From the NCBI GenBank assembly GCA_023101725.1, contig JALJCO010003963.1, positions 1-64,000 of the forward strand: DNA of 64,000 nt, in the 5' to 3' direction. How positions within the stretch are numbered: the first letter of the stretch is position 1; every line of letters starts with the position of its first letter. The stretch comes from Atherinomorus stipes. Taxonomy: Eukaryota > Chordata > Actinopteri > Atheriniformes > Atherinidae. The notes below the pieces were generated by a model. The model did not search any database and was not told where the DNA came from. It saw nothing but the letters and a program-made list of their open reading frames with translations. Position numbers and translations under genes: made by a program. Below, piece by piece: positions 1-10,795 of the stretch.

Positions 1-1457
1 AAAACCTTAGCAGGTGCCCAATTGCGAAAGAATAAACAAGCATGTCCAGTTTTTTTTAATTCTTATGGGTCATGAAGCATTAAAAACCAAAAAGAACAAG
101 CCCACCCACATTTCTCTCCGTTGCTTGAACAGGCTGTGTGCTGCATAAAGCGCTGCAATTCAATGGCCTAATTTCCCGCACTGCCCTGCGAATGTGACAT
201 CAAATGACGCTGCATCCGCGTCCCCGGCAGTTTTGATACAGGAAGAAGACGGTCACGGTAAATTCAAACACTGTAAGCGATAGTTATGGATTCTTCTGCC
301 GTCAGCAAACGATCCAGATCAACTGAAAGACACTAAAAGGTGCAACTATGAAGAAAAAGCGTAGTAAACAACATTATGGCTTCAGTTTGTGCTTGCTCCC
401 GTGATGGCTTGGCTCGTGGCTGCAGTTACCTAAAGCGCCAGTTGTGGCAGTCACGAGTTTTATTTCTTAATTTTGCCTCTAGTCCCTTCAACCCAAGATT
501 TTTTCCAATTACGTTTTGTGACCTGCACATTCTGATCGAGTACAAACGAGAAGCCGATTTCACATCAAACGACTGACTAGGCGGCATTCAATAGAGGAAC
601 TATGTGCCACGGAAGTACAGACCAATCACAGGGAAGCATGCAGGGCACGCATGCCCAGCATCCAGTGGCAACCCTGTTTACGGAAGTTGGGGATGCTGCA
701 ACGTATTTGGGAAAATTAGTGAGGGTTAATTAGTTCACCTTCGCCCAAGTGGTGCTAGTTGGAACCGCCAGATTACAGCAACCAGACCAAGCTAAGCTAA
801 AGTCAGTGCTGCCAGGTTCAGAGAATGACTGGGTTGGTTAGAAAATGGTTCTGCCCACTTGTCCAACTCAGGGAACTGCAGGGGTAGGCTGTGTTTCACC
901 CAGGGGTGGCATATGTCTTTAATTAATCATAGCGTATGGAGTAGTGAACCCAATTTTACAGAATATTGCAAAAGTGCTGAAAGAAACATCTTCCATAATG
1001 CCTTTAATGAAATAATACATATTTAAGTAAAAAAATCCTGCACTCAACAGTTTGGGACAGGGTCGTCCCAAACCGAGAGTCATGTACCGATCGGTTGTTC
1101 ACAAACATGCGTGCCAGTGCAGCCGACTTCCATCTGCTCCTTTCAGATGTGAGGGAGAAAGAAATGTAAATGCAAATAGTGGACGTTGCATCAGACGATG
1201 GGTGAGACAAAACTGTCTCCATCAGGACACCTTGTTTGTGTTGTTTGCTTGACAAGGAGAAATTAGCAGCAGCTCTGACGTGGATGTGCTGTTCTCATGT
1301 TCTCCTACGTTCCGCTGTAATTGTTCGAGGTTTGAACACTGTTTGGTTTTGATGTCAGTGCTCGATGGTCTTTTAGCCGAGTTTCTCTCTGGGGTTTTGG
1401 TCTGCTGCATGTTCGGATTGCTGCTTCCTGTTGTGCAAACATCTTGTGCACTGCATG
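1..1457. other. Unassigned non-coding DNA
   Basis: No gene, RNA gene or transposon end could be recognised here. Open frames are short, overlap on both strands and carry no motif. The stretch is mixed-composition, as expected for intergenic or intronic DNA. Confidence 0.5.
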
Positions 1458-1497
1458 GATCTTATGCTGAACCCCGTACAGGGTTCAGCATAAGATC
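1458..1497. repeat. Perfect short hairpin
   Basis: A 17-bp arm at 1458-1474 (gatcttatgctgaaccc) is repeated as an exact reverse complement at 1481-1497, with a 6-nt loop, cgtaca. A related CCCTGTACGGGG string follows at about 1516-1527 and repeats the core in inverted form. No other hallmark of a terminator or miRNA is visible. It may be the end of a foldback element. Confidence 0.7.
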
Positions 1498-1527
1498 CTG
1501 ACCCTGATCCAGACCCTGTACGGGGAG

Positions 1528-2060
1528 ACCGGTCAAGACGAGGTTAGAGATCAGGGATCAGGTTGATTATCTGGAGAAGTGTCAGGAAGGAAGATCATTG
1601 GACCAGAATGATTCCAACAGAATTCAGAATAAGGCCAGTCTGACAGCGTGGGAGAACATGATGAGGGTATGTTGGCTTTGGCTGCAGTTGCCATGGTGAT
1701 CCACCTGTTTAACATGAATTCCACATATCAAGAGTCAGACGACCTGTGTGGACTCACCAAGTTTGACAGTTGTAGAGATCTCCTGTGTGAGGATAATAAA
1801 GCCAGATAAAAGGAGCATGCTGGATGTCATCATCAGTGGCTCACTGATGCAAACCTCAAGGTCAGATCTGGACTTTTATCGTCACGGAGATTGCTCACCT
1901 CCTACCAGGTTGTGTCACCATGGTAACTTATGCGTACTGGACCAGACAAGGCTTCCAGGCTTCCCATGAGCCTTTACATTAGACAACTGACAACTGAAAA
2001 CAGGAGAAAGGAAATAGGGAAAAAATAAACAAAAGAAAATGGGGGTGTAACAATTCAGTT
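1528..2060. other. Unassigned non-coding DNA
   Basis: No recognisable gene or element end was seen between the hairpin and the THAP-linked repeat. Confidence 0.45.
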
Positions 2061-2061
2061 T

Positions 2062-2170
2062 ACAACAATTGACCTATGGCTAACCCACGCCCCCAAATGC
2101 AATGAGCCAATCACAGTGGGCACAGCAAACCCAATACACTCTGACATTCTCTGCTTGAACATCCTTTGAA
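2062..2170 (+). repeat. 5' flank of the THAP relic, repeated at 57080-57235
   Basis: This stretch, with the landmarks gacctatggctaacccacgc, gagccaatcaca and aacccaatac, reappears on the opposite strand at about 57080-57235 with moderate divergence. Being dispersed and lying just upstream of the THAP reading frame, it is probably the 5' untranslated or promoter part of a mobile element that carried that gene. The second copy has lost the coding part. Confidence 0.6.
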
Positions 2171-2223
2171 ATGCATTGAAGGGAGTCCATTTTTGTTTGT
2201 TTTTATGTGTTTTTTAGTTTAAA

Positions 2224-2550
2224 ATGGTCAAACAGTGTGCATGGGGTATATGCAACTCCGTCGCTAAGTATCCTGAGAGGCTGGGTGACGGGGTGTTTTT
2301 GCCCTTTCCCAAGCCACATCTCAAATGACAAAAAAGTCTACTTTGGATAAAGTTATGTGGCAGACCACAACATAAACTGAACGTGGATATCATATTTGAG
2401 GCAACAAGTTGTCACTTTGCTGGAAAGAAATATGAGGTTATCTTTAAAATCCCAAACGTTACCTTAAGTAAGCTAATGCTAGCGAAATGTGGTAAGTTTT
2501 GTACTTTGGTAATGGTACAAAATGGGTCAGCTAGAGCTGTTGTGAATTAA
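2224..2550 (+). pseudogene. THAP zinc-finger domain relic, transposon-derived
   Basis: Reading from the ATG at 2224 gives a THAP-like N-terminus. It starts MVKQCAW, with a Cys pair at residues 5 and 10, then YPERLGDGVF and PFPKP. An in-frame TGA at 2326-2328 interrupts it at codon 35. The same frame then continues with LLWIKLCGRPQHKLNVD, typical of the middle of a THAP domain, and ends at the TAA at 2548-2550. The expected C-x2-H pair near the end of the domain is imperfect: the sequence reads TSCHF, with the Cys in the wrong place. THAP is a Cys2-Cys-His zinc-binding DNA-binding domain used by P-element and Kolobok-type transposases and by domesticated host proteins. The dispersed 5' flank (2062-2170 and 57080-57235) argues for a mobile-element gene rather than a host gene. 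The stop codon and missing ligand mark it as dead. No transposase catalytic domain is visible downstream, where a minisatellite begins. Confidence 0.75.
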
Positions 2551-2552
2551 AA

Positions 2553-3008
2553 AAGTGGTGTAGTATAGAAGTGTAGTATAGGTGTGGTCTAGTATAGCTG
2601 TGGTGTAGTACAGGTGTGGTGTAGTATAGGCATCATGTAGTATAGGTGTGGTGTGGTATAGCTTTGGTGTAGTATAGGTGTGGTGTAGTATAGCTGTGGT
2701 GTAGTATAGGTGTGGTGTAGCATAGGTGTGGTGTAGTATGAGTGTGGTGTAGTACAAGTGTGGTGTAGTATAGCTGGACTGTAGTATAGGTGTGGTGTTT
2801 TATAGGTGCGGTGTAATTTACGTGTAGTGTTTTATAACTGTGATGCAGCATAGCTTTGGTGTAGCATATGTGTGGTGTAGTATAGCTGTCGTGTAGTATA
2901 GGTGTGGGGTAGTTTAGGTGTGGTGTAGTATAGCTTTGGTGTAGCATAGGTGTGGTGTCATATAGCTGTGGAGTAGTATAGGTGTCATGTTGTATGGGTG
3001 TGGTGTAA
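2553..3008. repeat. 16-bp minisatellite (tagtataggtgtggtg)
   Basis: About 28 imperfect head-to-tail copies of a 16-bp unit, tagtatagSTGTGGTG (S = c or g), with drifted copies in the middle. The long TTP/YTT/HH-rich reading frames on the minus strand are translations of this repeat and not proteins. Confidence 0.9.
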
Positions 3009-3189
3009 ATTTCATGTCATTAGCTCTATTAGAAATATATTTTCTGAGAAAAATGTTGTCCAATACTTTTTTCCCTGCTTCATCAGTGTAGGTTCATGGT
3101 CAAAGTCAGTTTATCAAGCAGAATAAGCAATTAGTTTCATCTCTGACATGCATTAAAGAAGAGTTTAGGATGGTAAGTTCATCTCCTTT

Positions 3190-3420
3190 CACCATCATTC
3201 ACACTCACGCTGCAGAATTTTTCACCAATTTTGGTTAAGTGTGAACATAACTAAGTCATTAAAACACATAACTCACATTTATAGGAAAATAATCATAAAG
3301 GTTAAATTCCAGCTGAATTTTCATTTCCCATGAGCCTTTGTGATTCAGATATATTGATTTTTGAAAATGGTTCCACGCTCCAACAGAAACATCACATGTT
3401 CAGTTAGTTTTGCTACTTAT
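3190..3420 (+). mobile_element. Fragment related to the CACTG-ended element at 29418-30551
   Basis: The block containing ttataggaaaataatcataa, cagctgaattttcatttccc and atgagcctttgtg matches about 30240-30310 in the same orientation. It also matches about 63085-63200 in inverse orientation. Three dispersed, diverged copies show this is a repeat family. No ends are recognised for this copy. Confidence 0.6.
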
Positions 3421-3555
3421 TATTCGTGCACAACGTTGGAAAAGTGTTTTAAACAACTTATTTGATTTACTGTAGTGATGAGACACTGTAGCCTACAACA
3501 CATCAAATAATTAAACTCCACTAAAAGGTTTAAGTTCAAGCAAAATCAGGGTTAA

Positions 3556-3876
3556 AGGGTTAGTGCACCCACAGAATGATGTTCCTTCATTTTGTACTCA
3601 CTCTCATGCTGAGCAAGACTGGAGCACTTTATTAATATCTCAAATGCAGCAGGAGGTCGGGGGGTATTTTCATTATCCACCAACTTTCATAAAATGGAGT
3701 TCACCGGCACTCAAAACAAAAAGGTCCACAAAAACTTGTCAGTATTCCTCCATACTGCTATTTTTATAGCCTAAACAGTAGAACGTCGTACTTCCCCGAT
3801 GCTAGTCCATGCAAGTTCACGACACTACGGAAGCCGCGGCAGACTAAACCAGACGAGATTGCGCATTCTTCCTTTT

Positions 3877-3932
<56 letters not shown>

Positions 3933-4293
3933 TTTTTTTTTCTTTCTTTCTTTTCTTTCTTTCTTTCTTTCTATTACATCAATATCCAACCCCTCTTGTG
4001 TTTGTCCGCAATCCTTCGCTCTAAGGAGCTTCGCACGATCTAAGAAGCGAATTTCTTCTTCTACGCTTGCATTATCGACAGAGTAGGTGCTGAACGCTGC
4101 AGCTTCCACCGTGTTGTGAACTCACATTGAGGCACATGGGCAGATAACCAAAAACAAAAACAACAACAACAAAAAAAAAAAAAAACGGATCTCCGGCTGC
4201 ATTTGAGATAAAAAAAAAAGTGCTCCAAAGTCTTGCTCAGCATGAGGGTGAGTAGAAGATGAAGGCACATCATTCTGTGTGTGTTCTATTCCT
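3556..4293. mobile_element. TTAA-target foldback element, family F, old copy
   Basis: The left end (agggttagtgcacccacag) follows a TTAA at 3552-3555, and the right end is the reverse complement of the family left end (tgtgttctattcct), ending at 4293. The outer arms match the intact copy at 6716-7122: cttcattttctactcaccctc, gctgagcaaga and tatctcaaatgcagc on the left, and their reverse complements at about 4190-4290. The interior differs from the intact copy and holds a TTTC microsatellite. The right flanking TTAA has decayed to GTAA. No coding capacity was seen. Confidence 0.75.
3872..3972. repeat. (TTTC)n microsatellite
   Basis: About 100 bp of tandem CTTT, interrupted by a short T-run. The Phe/Ser and Lys/Glu/Arg-rich frames crossing it are low-complexity artefacts. 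Confidence 0.95.
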
Positions 4294-4868
4294 GTAAGAG
4301 TGGCACATGCAGACTGAGACTTTATGCTTTCCCGCATTTCACAACACGTTTAGCAGCACTCTGGCATGCTGGGATAATCTCCAGCTTAGACACGTATGTG
4401 CTGACAACTCACTACCTACTGTCCAATCACACAACTACACAGGTATGTCACCCTAACTTACATAATTACACCTAATGAGTCAAACATTTTCAAGTCTTTA
4501 CAACAGTTTTTCATCCCAACAAACTGAAGTTGGATTTTCTGCAGTTTTGTGATAAAACCCAGACAGACGCTGATTTGACTCGAGACTCGCTGACATTTAC
4601 AAATGATGTCCTTGACAACGACCCGAAGACAAACACGGCCGAGACAGAAAACTGAGATGTTGTTTTTAGTTTCAGGGACAAAATGTCAATCAAAAACGCT
4701 TTTGACCCCCCCCTCCTGTAATTAATTCAGCTTAAGTTTATAATCTGGATTTCTTTCATCTGGAAGAATATGGCTGGAGGAATTCTGATTGGATGATAAA
4801 TCTTGGAACCAGAAACTTTTGAGGTTGATTAAATAAAGAAAAGGAGGTTTTTTGTTTTTAGTTTAAGC
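4294..4868. other. Unassigned non-coding DNA
   Basis: No gene or recognisable element was seen. Confidence 0.4.
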
Positions 4869-4985
4869 TAGGGATGTCCCAATACCACTTTTTTGCCAAC
4901 CAAGTTTGAATACTTACATTTGAGTACTTGCCGATACCTAGTACTGATACGAGTAATTAATTGGGAAAAATGTGAAGCGTGTTTT
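4869..4985 (+). mobile_element. hAT-like element, left-end fragment
   Basis: It begins TAGGGATGTCCCAATACC and continues with ccgatacctagtactgatac. The TAGGG start and 'GATA' composition resemble the other TAGGG-ended hAT elements in this window (22043, 37438). No matching right end ending in CCCTA was found nearby, so this appears truncated. Confidence 0.5.
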
Positions 4986-5883
4986 TTTTTGTTTTGTTTT
5001 GTTTTTTATAGAGAGAAGCATCTCTGGTGCTCAGGTGTGATCCTTTGGGTGTGAATTACTGTGGACAACTGAAATGATTTTTACTAGCTATACAGAATAT
5101 TTACAGAATATTCAGTCTGATGGCAGAAAATAATTTTTGACATTTAAAATAAATCCACTGCCTTTATTCACTTTCATGTTTGTTCTTCACTAGGTGCAAA
5201 CATTTTTTCAAAGTGCTGCATCTGACAGAATTAAGACTGATTAATCTTTTTCCTGTTCCCCAACAATACACCTGCAACACACTCATCAAGTAAAACACAA
5301 CTTTAACCTTTTAAAGCCCAGTCAGTCCTGAAAACATGACAGATACTGTTACCTACGATAGAAAACAGGACAGGACGACAGCTCTAGAAGCTGTGTTAAC
5401 AAGCGGCAGCTAGCAATTCATGGTGGACTTTTTGTAAAGGCTGTTCCACTCTGCGAGATGCCGGAACTTTCTTCCTGTTTTCAGGGCCACGAGAACAGCT
5501 TGTCATTTTTTTCTCGTGGACGTCTTTGAGGACGGCTTGTTGTCGACCCCTCAGCCAAGCAGAACTTTCTTCTTGGGAAGTGTTGTGTGATTGGTCGGAC
5601 ACTTGAGGTGGGCGGGGTTAACACAGAGACATTTGAAGCAGAGAGACGTCACCTCCACATTTCTGCAGATGTGACGTAGAACGGACAGTTTTAATACACA
5701 GCTGATTGAGGTGGTGAGGAAGTACGAAAATATAAACAACACACGTGGCATTTGAATGCACGGACACCACCGCGTGCACAACCCCATCCTACCACGGACG
5801 GAATTTTTTATACATGTATAATCACTGGGTGAACACCAAGGGCAAGAACAAAGTTCTCGCTTGTTGTGGAGTATGAAACAAGC
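4986..5883. other. Unassigned non-coding DNA
   Basis: No recognisable gene or repeat end was seen. The short minus-strand frames at 5396-5787 have no motif. Confidence 0.4.
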
Positions 5884-5887
5884 TTAA

Positions 5888-6711
5888 AGGGGAAGTTCAG
5901 AATTTTTGACATAGGGTCTCATTTACAAGTGAGCCAGAATACTACTGATCACTGAAGACGGTTTCAACATATTTCATCCCGTTATTCTAGTTCCAGGAGG
6001 TTGCTGATGCTAATGCTAGTGGAAGTCAATAGGAATCTGCTAGCCTGCCATTAAAACCAATCTTATCCACTCCACAGAACATCCGAGGCAAATCAGCAAG
6101 CCTATCTGTGTAAATGTGTTAAACTAGTAAAATTAGCCTTGTATGACATCTTGCATTTCATATTTAGGAACTAGTTTCTTACCAGTGTACTACCTTTGTC
6201 AGTGTACTCTGGTTCATAGAGACATGGTGACAGTTAGTTTGATGAAAAAAGTTTGAAATCTTCAAAATGCGACATATCCTCATGCCTTTCAGATGTAGCC
6301 CTATTTCAGACTGTATATTTGTGTAATCAAATTCCTTCATGCATGTAGCAGCAGATGACATCACTCTGCTGCCGAATACAGGAAGTAAAACTTTGTAAAG
6401 TTTCTCAGTAGCAACAATCAAAATGCAACGCAATGCAGGTTAGTTTGATTTGTAACATTATTCTGTTAACACGGCATTTACACAGATAGTCTGAAGTTAG
6501 AAATAATTTGCCTCGAATGTTCTGTGGAGTGGATAAGATTGTTATTAATGACAGGCTAGCAGATTCCTATTGACTTGCACTAGCATTAGCATTGGTGACC
6601 CACTGGAACTAGAATAATGGAATGAAATATGTTGAAACTGTCTTCAGTGATAAGCAGCATTCTGGCTCACTTGAAAATGAGGCCCTATGTCAAAAATCCT
6701 GAACTTCCCCT
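5888..6711. mobile_element. TTAA-target non-autonomous transposon, family D, intact
   Basis: Flanked by TTAA at 5884-5887 and 6712-6715. Terminal inverted repeats start AGGGGAAGTTCAG and extend for roughly 225 bp on each side. For example, the left arm has gctagtggaagtcaatagg and the right arm has cctattgacttgcactagc. The interior is about 370 bp of non-coding sequence. TTAA duplications are typical of the piggyBac and Kolobok superfamilies. No transposase is encoded, so it would have moved in trans. Its right TTAA is shared with the next element. A second, interrupted copy lies at about 31200-32967. Confidence 0.85.
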
Positions 6712-6715
6712 TTAA

Positions 6716-7122
6716 AGGAATAGTCCACCCACAGAACGATGGTCCTTCATTTTCTACTCACCCTCATGCTGAGCAAGAATCTGGAGCACTTTTTTAATAT
6801 CTCAAATGCAGCCGGACATTGACCAGGTTTCGTTTTCCCCTGACTTTCATATAATGGAGATCACCTGGGCTCGATCCAAAAAGGTCCATAAAAGTCCCCA
6901 AAAACTTGTCAATATTCCTCCATACTTGGACACTTGGATTACATTGGACGAGCAGTATGGAGGAACATTGACAAGTTTTTGGGGACTTTTATGGAATATG
7001 GACCCCCCCCCCCCCCGGATCTCCAGCTGCATTCAGGATATTAAAAAAGTGCTCCAGAGTCTTGCTCAGCATGATGGTGAGTAGAGGATGAAGGACCATC
7101 ATTCTGTGGGTGTACTATTCCT
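6716..7122. mobile_element. TTAA-target foldback MITE, family F, intact
   Basis: Flanked by TTAA at 6712-6715 and 7123-7126, with ends AGGAATAGTCCACCC and GTGTACTATTCCT. Almost the whole 407 bp is one inverted repeat. The left arm caaaaaggtccataaaagtc pairs with the right arm gggacttttatgg, and cctccatact pairs with agtatggagg, so a transcript would fold into a long hairpin. It carries no coding sequence. An old, interrupted copy lies at 3556-4293 and a truncated one at 13659-13740. Confidence 0.9.
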
Positions 7123-7361
7123 TTAAATGGAGATTTTTCAAACAAGTGTTTCAGCCTCAGAACTGTCCAGACTCTCTACGGACCGTGACAGCGGTTTGAG
7201 TAAATTACCGCCAGCAGATGGAGGCTGGCTGATCCAGACACCTTACAGGTGGGAGAGGACGAGGACCTTCTGCTGCAGTGGAGTGGCTGGACATTGAGAC
7301 ACCATGTCTGTACAGCAAAAAGAGGTTCAGAGCATAGGAGTAGCCGGATAATTACAACTGG

Positions 7362-7893
7362 CCGTGTCTCAAACTTGCCCGAGTGCACTTGAATTCAGTG
7401 CGTAGTGAGCACTGTGTACTTCGTCTGTGCACACTATTGTTGCTAAATGCTGACCTGAACAGAGCAGTGCACTTACTGGAAGTGACTGACTAGCTTTGAC
7501 TGCTAACATGAGCTAACTCTACTGAGCTGGTATAACCGCGGCCTCACACACATGACCAGATCATAACTGTCACTTTGCAGCCACAATATACATTAATAAT
7601 CTGAATAATTCAATACTTTAATCAGTACATACTACCTCCACTGCAACAGGGGTCGCCACCGCTTCATTCTCCGACATTATTCAGCTCTGAAAACAGTTTG
7701 AAAGTCCCGCCTCTTTCGCTACATCATCAAGATGGCGTCTGTCTAGTGCGAGTAGTGCGCTTCGTTCTGCGCTGGATGTTTGACCCGTATTATGGCAGCT
7801 TTTTTCAGAGCACTGAGTTTTAGTTGAAACCACACTTGCACTCAAACGTCGTGTACCACGTAGTGCAAGTGTGCAGATTTAGACAGACCCTAT
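7362..7893. mobile_element. Possible non-autonomous DNA transposon
   Basis: The left segment ccgtgtctcaaacttgcccg followed by agtgcactt is loosely mirrored on the right by gtagtgcaagtgtgcagatt and tagacagaccc, suggesting degenerate inverted ends. The interior is non-coding. No clean target duplication was seen, so the borders are uncertain. The flanks at 7127-7361 and 7894-8186 hold nothing I recognise. Confidence 0.35.
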
Positions 7894-8186
7894 GTCAGAA
7901 ATGGTCACATCCTAATGATAAAATACAACAATCTATGTCCGGATCTTTGTGTGCTGCTGTCAGAAGTTTCAGGTCAAAGAATGACATGTACGACACCTGG
8001 GTCATCGTCACTTGGGAAACATTACCATTTAACCAGCAAACTGCACGGCTGGGTAAGTTTAAGCTAACAGAGATACTTCCAATGCAGCAGCTGCTACACT
8101 CCTTCTGTTGTGTGTTATGATGATTCACTGTATTGCTTTTAGGGGAAAGCATAAAATATTTGACGTTTTCAGGTTTATACTGCAGA

Positions 8187-8194
8187 CTAGGGTC
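8187..8194. repeat. Left 8-bp target duplication of the 3.8-kb hAT-like nest
   Basis: The octamer ctagggtc occurs here and again at 12010-12017, exactly outside matching inverted ends. Confidence 0.85.
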
Positions 8195-8482
8195 TAGAGA
8201 TCGACCGATACAGCTTTTTTGGGGCTGATACTATACCGATATTTTGTCATCAGCCGATAACCGATACAACCTGCCAATATTTGGGGCTGATATTGCATTA
8301 CCAGTATCGGCCAGTATAGTATACCAGCAGCAGGATTTTCTTATCATTTTTCAAATCAAAGTATTTTGACTTTCTGAGCAGCAGATTATTAAAATAAAAG
8401 TCCAAAATGTTCCTGACTTTACCTGCAGTCCAGATCCGTAGTGATAATATTATGTCTGATCTAACTATCTGTCTATAGATCG

Positions 8483-8575
<93 letters not shown>
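8483..8575. repeat. (ATCT)n microsatellite
   Basis: About 93 bp of tandem tetranucleotide with essentially no interruption. A short (ATC)n tract follows at about 8800-8822. Confidence 0.95.
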
Positions 8576-8960
8576 GTGTTATTACGATTTCTATAACTGG
8601 AAAATACAGTAAACAGGTTACTGTACCACTTTTCATATTTTTGTAAAAAAAAATATTATTTATCTACCTTTAATCTATCATGTATTCATGTGAATATTAA
8701 AGAGTGATCAAGCTGAAAGATAAATCTAAACAAATATAAATATTTTTTTTATTTGATTTCATTTTGATCTCATTCTCAGTTTGACGTGAAAAAACTTCTC
8801 CATCATCATCATCATCATCATCAGGGCTGATTCCTCTACAATGCTGAGGGAGTTAAAGACACACAACGTAACTTTTAGACCTTAAAGGGATATTGTGTGA
8901 GTTCTCCTGTGTTTTATTCACAAAAACTGATTATTGGGTTCAAAAGTGTTTTTTCATTAA

Positions 8961-10113
8961 AGGTGCCATGACATCAAATTTCACTTTTCTGGGGTTTTGG
9001 GTGTATAATATGATCTGTTGTGCTCTGATGAGTTCATGTGAATGTCAGAGTGAGAATCAAAGTTCCTGTTTATGGTCTGTCAGCTTTGTCTCTCTGCTCA
9101 GAAACAGTTGAATCAGACAGCAGCTTATCATTCTACGTAGTTCCATCATTCTCTACGTAGTTCTATCATTCTACGTAGTTCTATCATTCTACGTAGTTCC
9201 ATCATTCTACGTAGTTCCATCATTCTACGTAGTTCCATCATTCTACGTAGTTCTATCATTCTACGTAGTTCTATCATTCTACGTAGTTCCATCATTCTAC
9301 GTAGTTCTATCATTCTACGTAGTTCCATCATTCTACGTAGTTCCATCATTCTACGTAGTTCTATCATTCTACGTAGTTCCATCATTCTACATAGTTCCAT
9401 CATTCTATGTAGTTCTATCATTCTACGTAGTTCTATCATTCTACATAGTTCCATCATTCTACGGAGTTCTATCATTCTACGTAGTTCCATCATTCTACGT
9501 AGTTCTATCATTCCATGTAATTTAATTGCTCCAATAAGAGCACACTATCAAGTAAACAGCGACCCCCCCCCTCTCTCTCTCTCTCTCTCCTAACGGTTTT
9601 ATGCACCGTCCGCTCCCCCCTCCCCTCCCTGTCTGATTCAGCTGCATGTATGGAGCTAGTAGTAACTTCTGTGCAGTCAGGTCTGGATTTTCAAACAAAT
9701 GGATTTAAAAGCAAACTTCTGCAGCAACACTGAGGGAGGGGGCCACAACCTTGTCATTACCTGCAAGTTTATTTATTTTCTAAATGCTGTCTTGTCTGAT
9801 AAACGTAGCTCACTGTCTGAAGTGCCCATGTTGCTAGCAGTTAGCCTTTAGCAAACTCCGACCGCAGCTTGACCTAGATTCTCCAAATAAGGTCATAGCC
9901 AAATAAGGTGTAGCCAATCAAAATGAAGACAACGTGATCTCCGGGTAAAGCTCCATATCATCACCGGACCCAACTGTATTACTGAGGAAGTGAGGTCTGG
10001 CGTTTCAAAACAATACTCCGCTGTAAAAAATGCCGTTTTTTTCTTTGGAGTATTTACATATGCAGTAATGCCAACAACATAAACTAGTTTTTAACTGCTA
10101 TGTCATCACTCCT
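8961..10113 (+). mobile_element. TTAA-target element, family C, copy 1, with internal minisatellite
   Basis: The ends are AGGTGCCATGACAT and ATGTCATCACTCCT, with TTAA at 8957-8960 and 10114-10117. The uninterrupted family B copy has a single TTAA at the corresponding position (33519-33522). The element is 1153 bp and includes an 18-bp minisatellite at 9130-9516, a C/CT run and a non-coding right half. Copy 2 at 42551-43418 is 868 bp and differs mainly in minisatellite length. Confidence 0.92.
9130..9516. repeat. 18-bp minisatellite inside family C copy 1
   Basis: About 21 copies of attctacgtagttcyatc, with single-base variants (y = c or t). The reading frame MELRRMIELRR on the minus strand is a translation of the repeat. 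The homologous array in copy 2 (42719-42820) has about 6 units. Confidence 0.95.
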
Positions 10114-10795
10114 TTAATCAGTAATCACTCCCATCAACAAACTGAAGTGCTCCTCTAAGTTCTAAATTTGCCGTTCGTATCATTCATTTACACATCGAGC
10201 GGGTCGGCTCGGTGGAGGCTGCCATGTCGTATCGCCATGTTTTTGCGTTCGGGAGAAGCGTGACAGCAGGAAAACACAGAAACTCACCGGACACACCGGA
10301 GTTTTCAGCTCAGTTCGAGGTAATGCCTTTGAAAAGTCACCGCGCTGCAGTGGGAGAAACCAGCGTCTCACTGATGCTGCGTTCACGTGCAGTCGGGCAG
10401 ACGGCCGTTGGTAACAAACCAGATGTCATTTTAATCAATGAAGCCGAGCGAAAGACGGTAAAACATGGGTCAGGGAAAACAATACGACATCGCCATGACA
10501 ACAAATCAGATGTGGACTGATGTCACTGTAACTGACGGACCACGTCTTCACATAGAGGCTGATGATAACTTTACATGCAGCGGATGTCGTCGGTCTGCCC
10601 GGTTTCACGCGAATGCAGCATGAAAAGTACGAGGGAGCTGCTGCCGATTACACAGTGTCCCTTTAAAAATCTGCGTTTCTGACTCGTTTTGATGTCACAC
10701 CAACATTCATTTTGCGCATTTTCGAGCCATCACTGCCCAGAGGCGTCCCGGGGCTCAGATACTGTGTTAGAGGCCAGAAAGCGGCAGGACTTTAA

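Larger units (their letters stand above)
8886..10662 (-). mobile_element. TTAA-target element, family B, split by family C
   Basis: The ends are AGGGATATTGTGTGAG and ACAGTGTCCCT, with TTAA at 8882-8885 and 10663-10666. Removing the inner insertion leaves about 620 bp, matching the uninterrupted copy at 32972-33593 (622 bp, opposite orientation). The interior is non-coding. The 102-aa frame at 10212-10520 is not conserved as a frame in the other copy. Confidence 0.9.
8857..10791 (+). mobile_element. TTAA-target element, family A, split by family B
   Basis: It starts AGACACACAACGTAAC after a TTAA at 8853-8856, is interrupted after 8881, and resumes at 10667 (aaatctgcgtttctgactcg). The join is proved by the other copy at 34432, which reads straight through (tagaccttaaaaatatgcg). 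The right end of this copy is unclear because an inverted family A segment begins at 10796. No coding sequence was seen. Confidence 0.7.

Noticed and set aside
9146..9511. 121-aa reading frame of repeated MELRRMIELRR
   Set aside because: It is a translation of the 18-bp minisatellite inside family C. Copy 2 has a different unit number, and there is no selection for a frame.
9130..9516. CRISPR-like array
   Set aside because: Units are directly tandem with no unique spacers, and the genome is eukaryotic.
10212..10520. 102-aa frame in family B
   Set aside because: The uninterrupted copy at 32972-33593 does not keep the same frame open. The conservation is of transposon DNA, not of protein.
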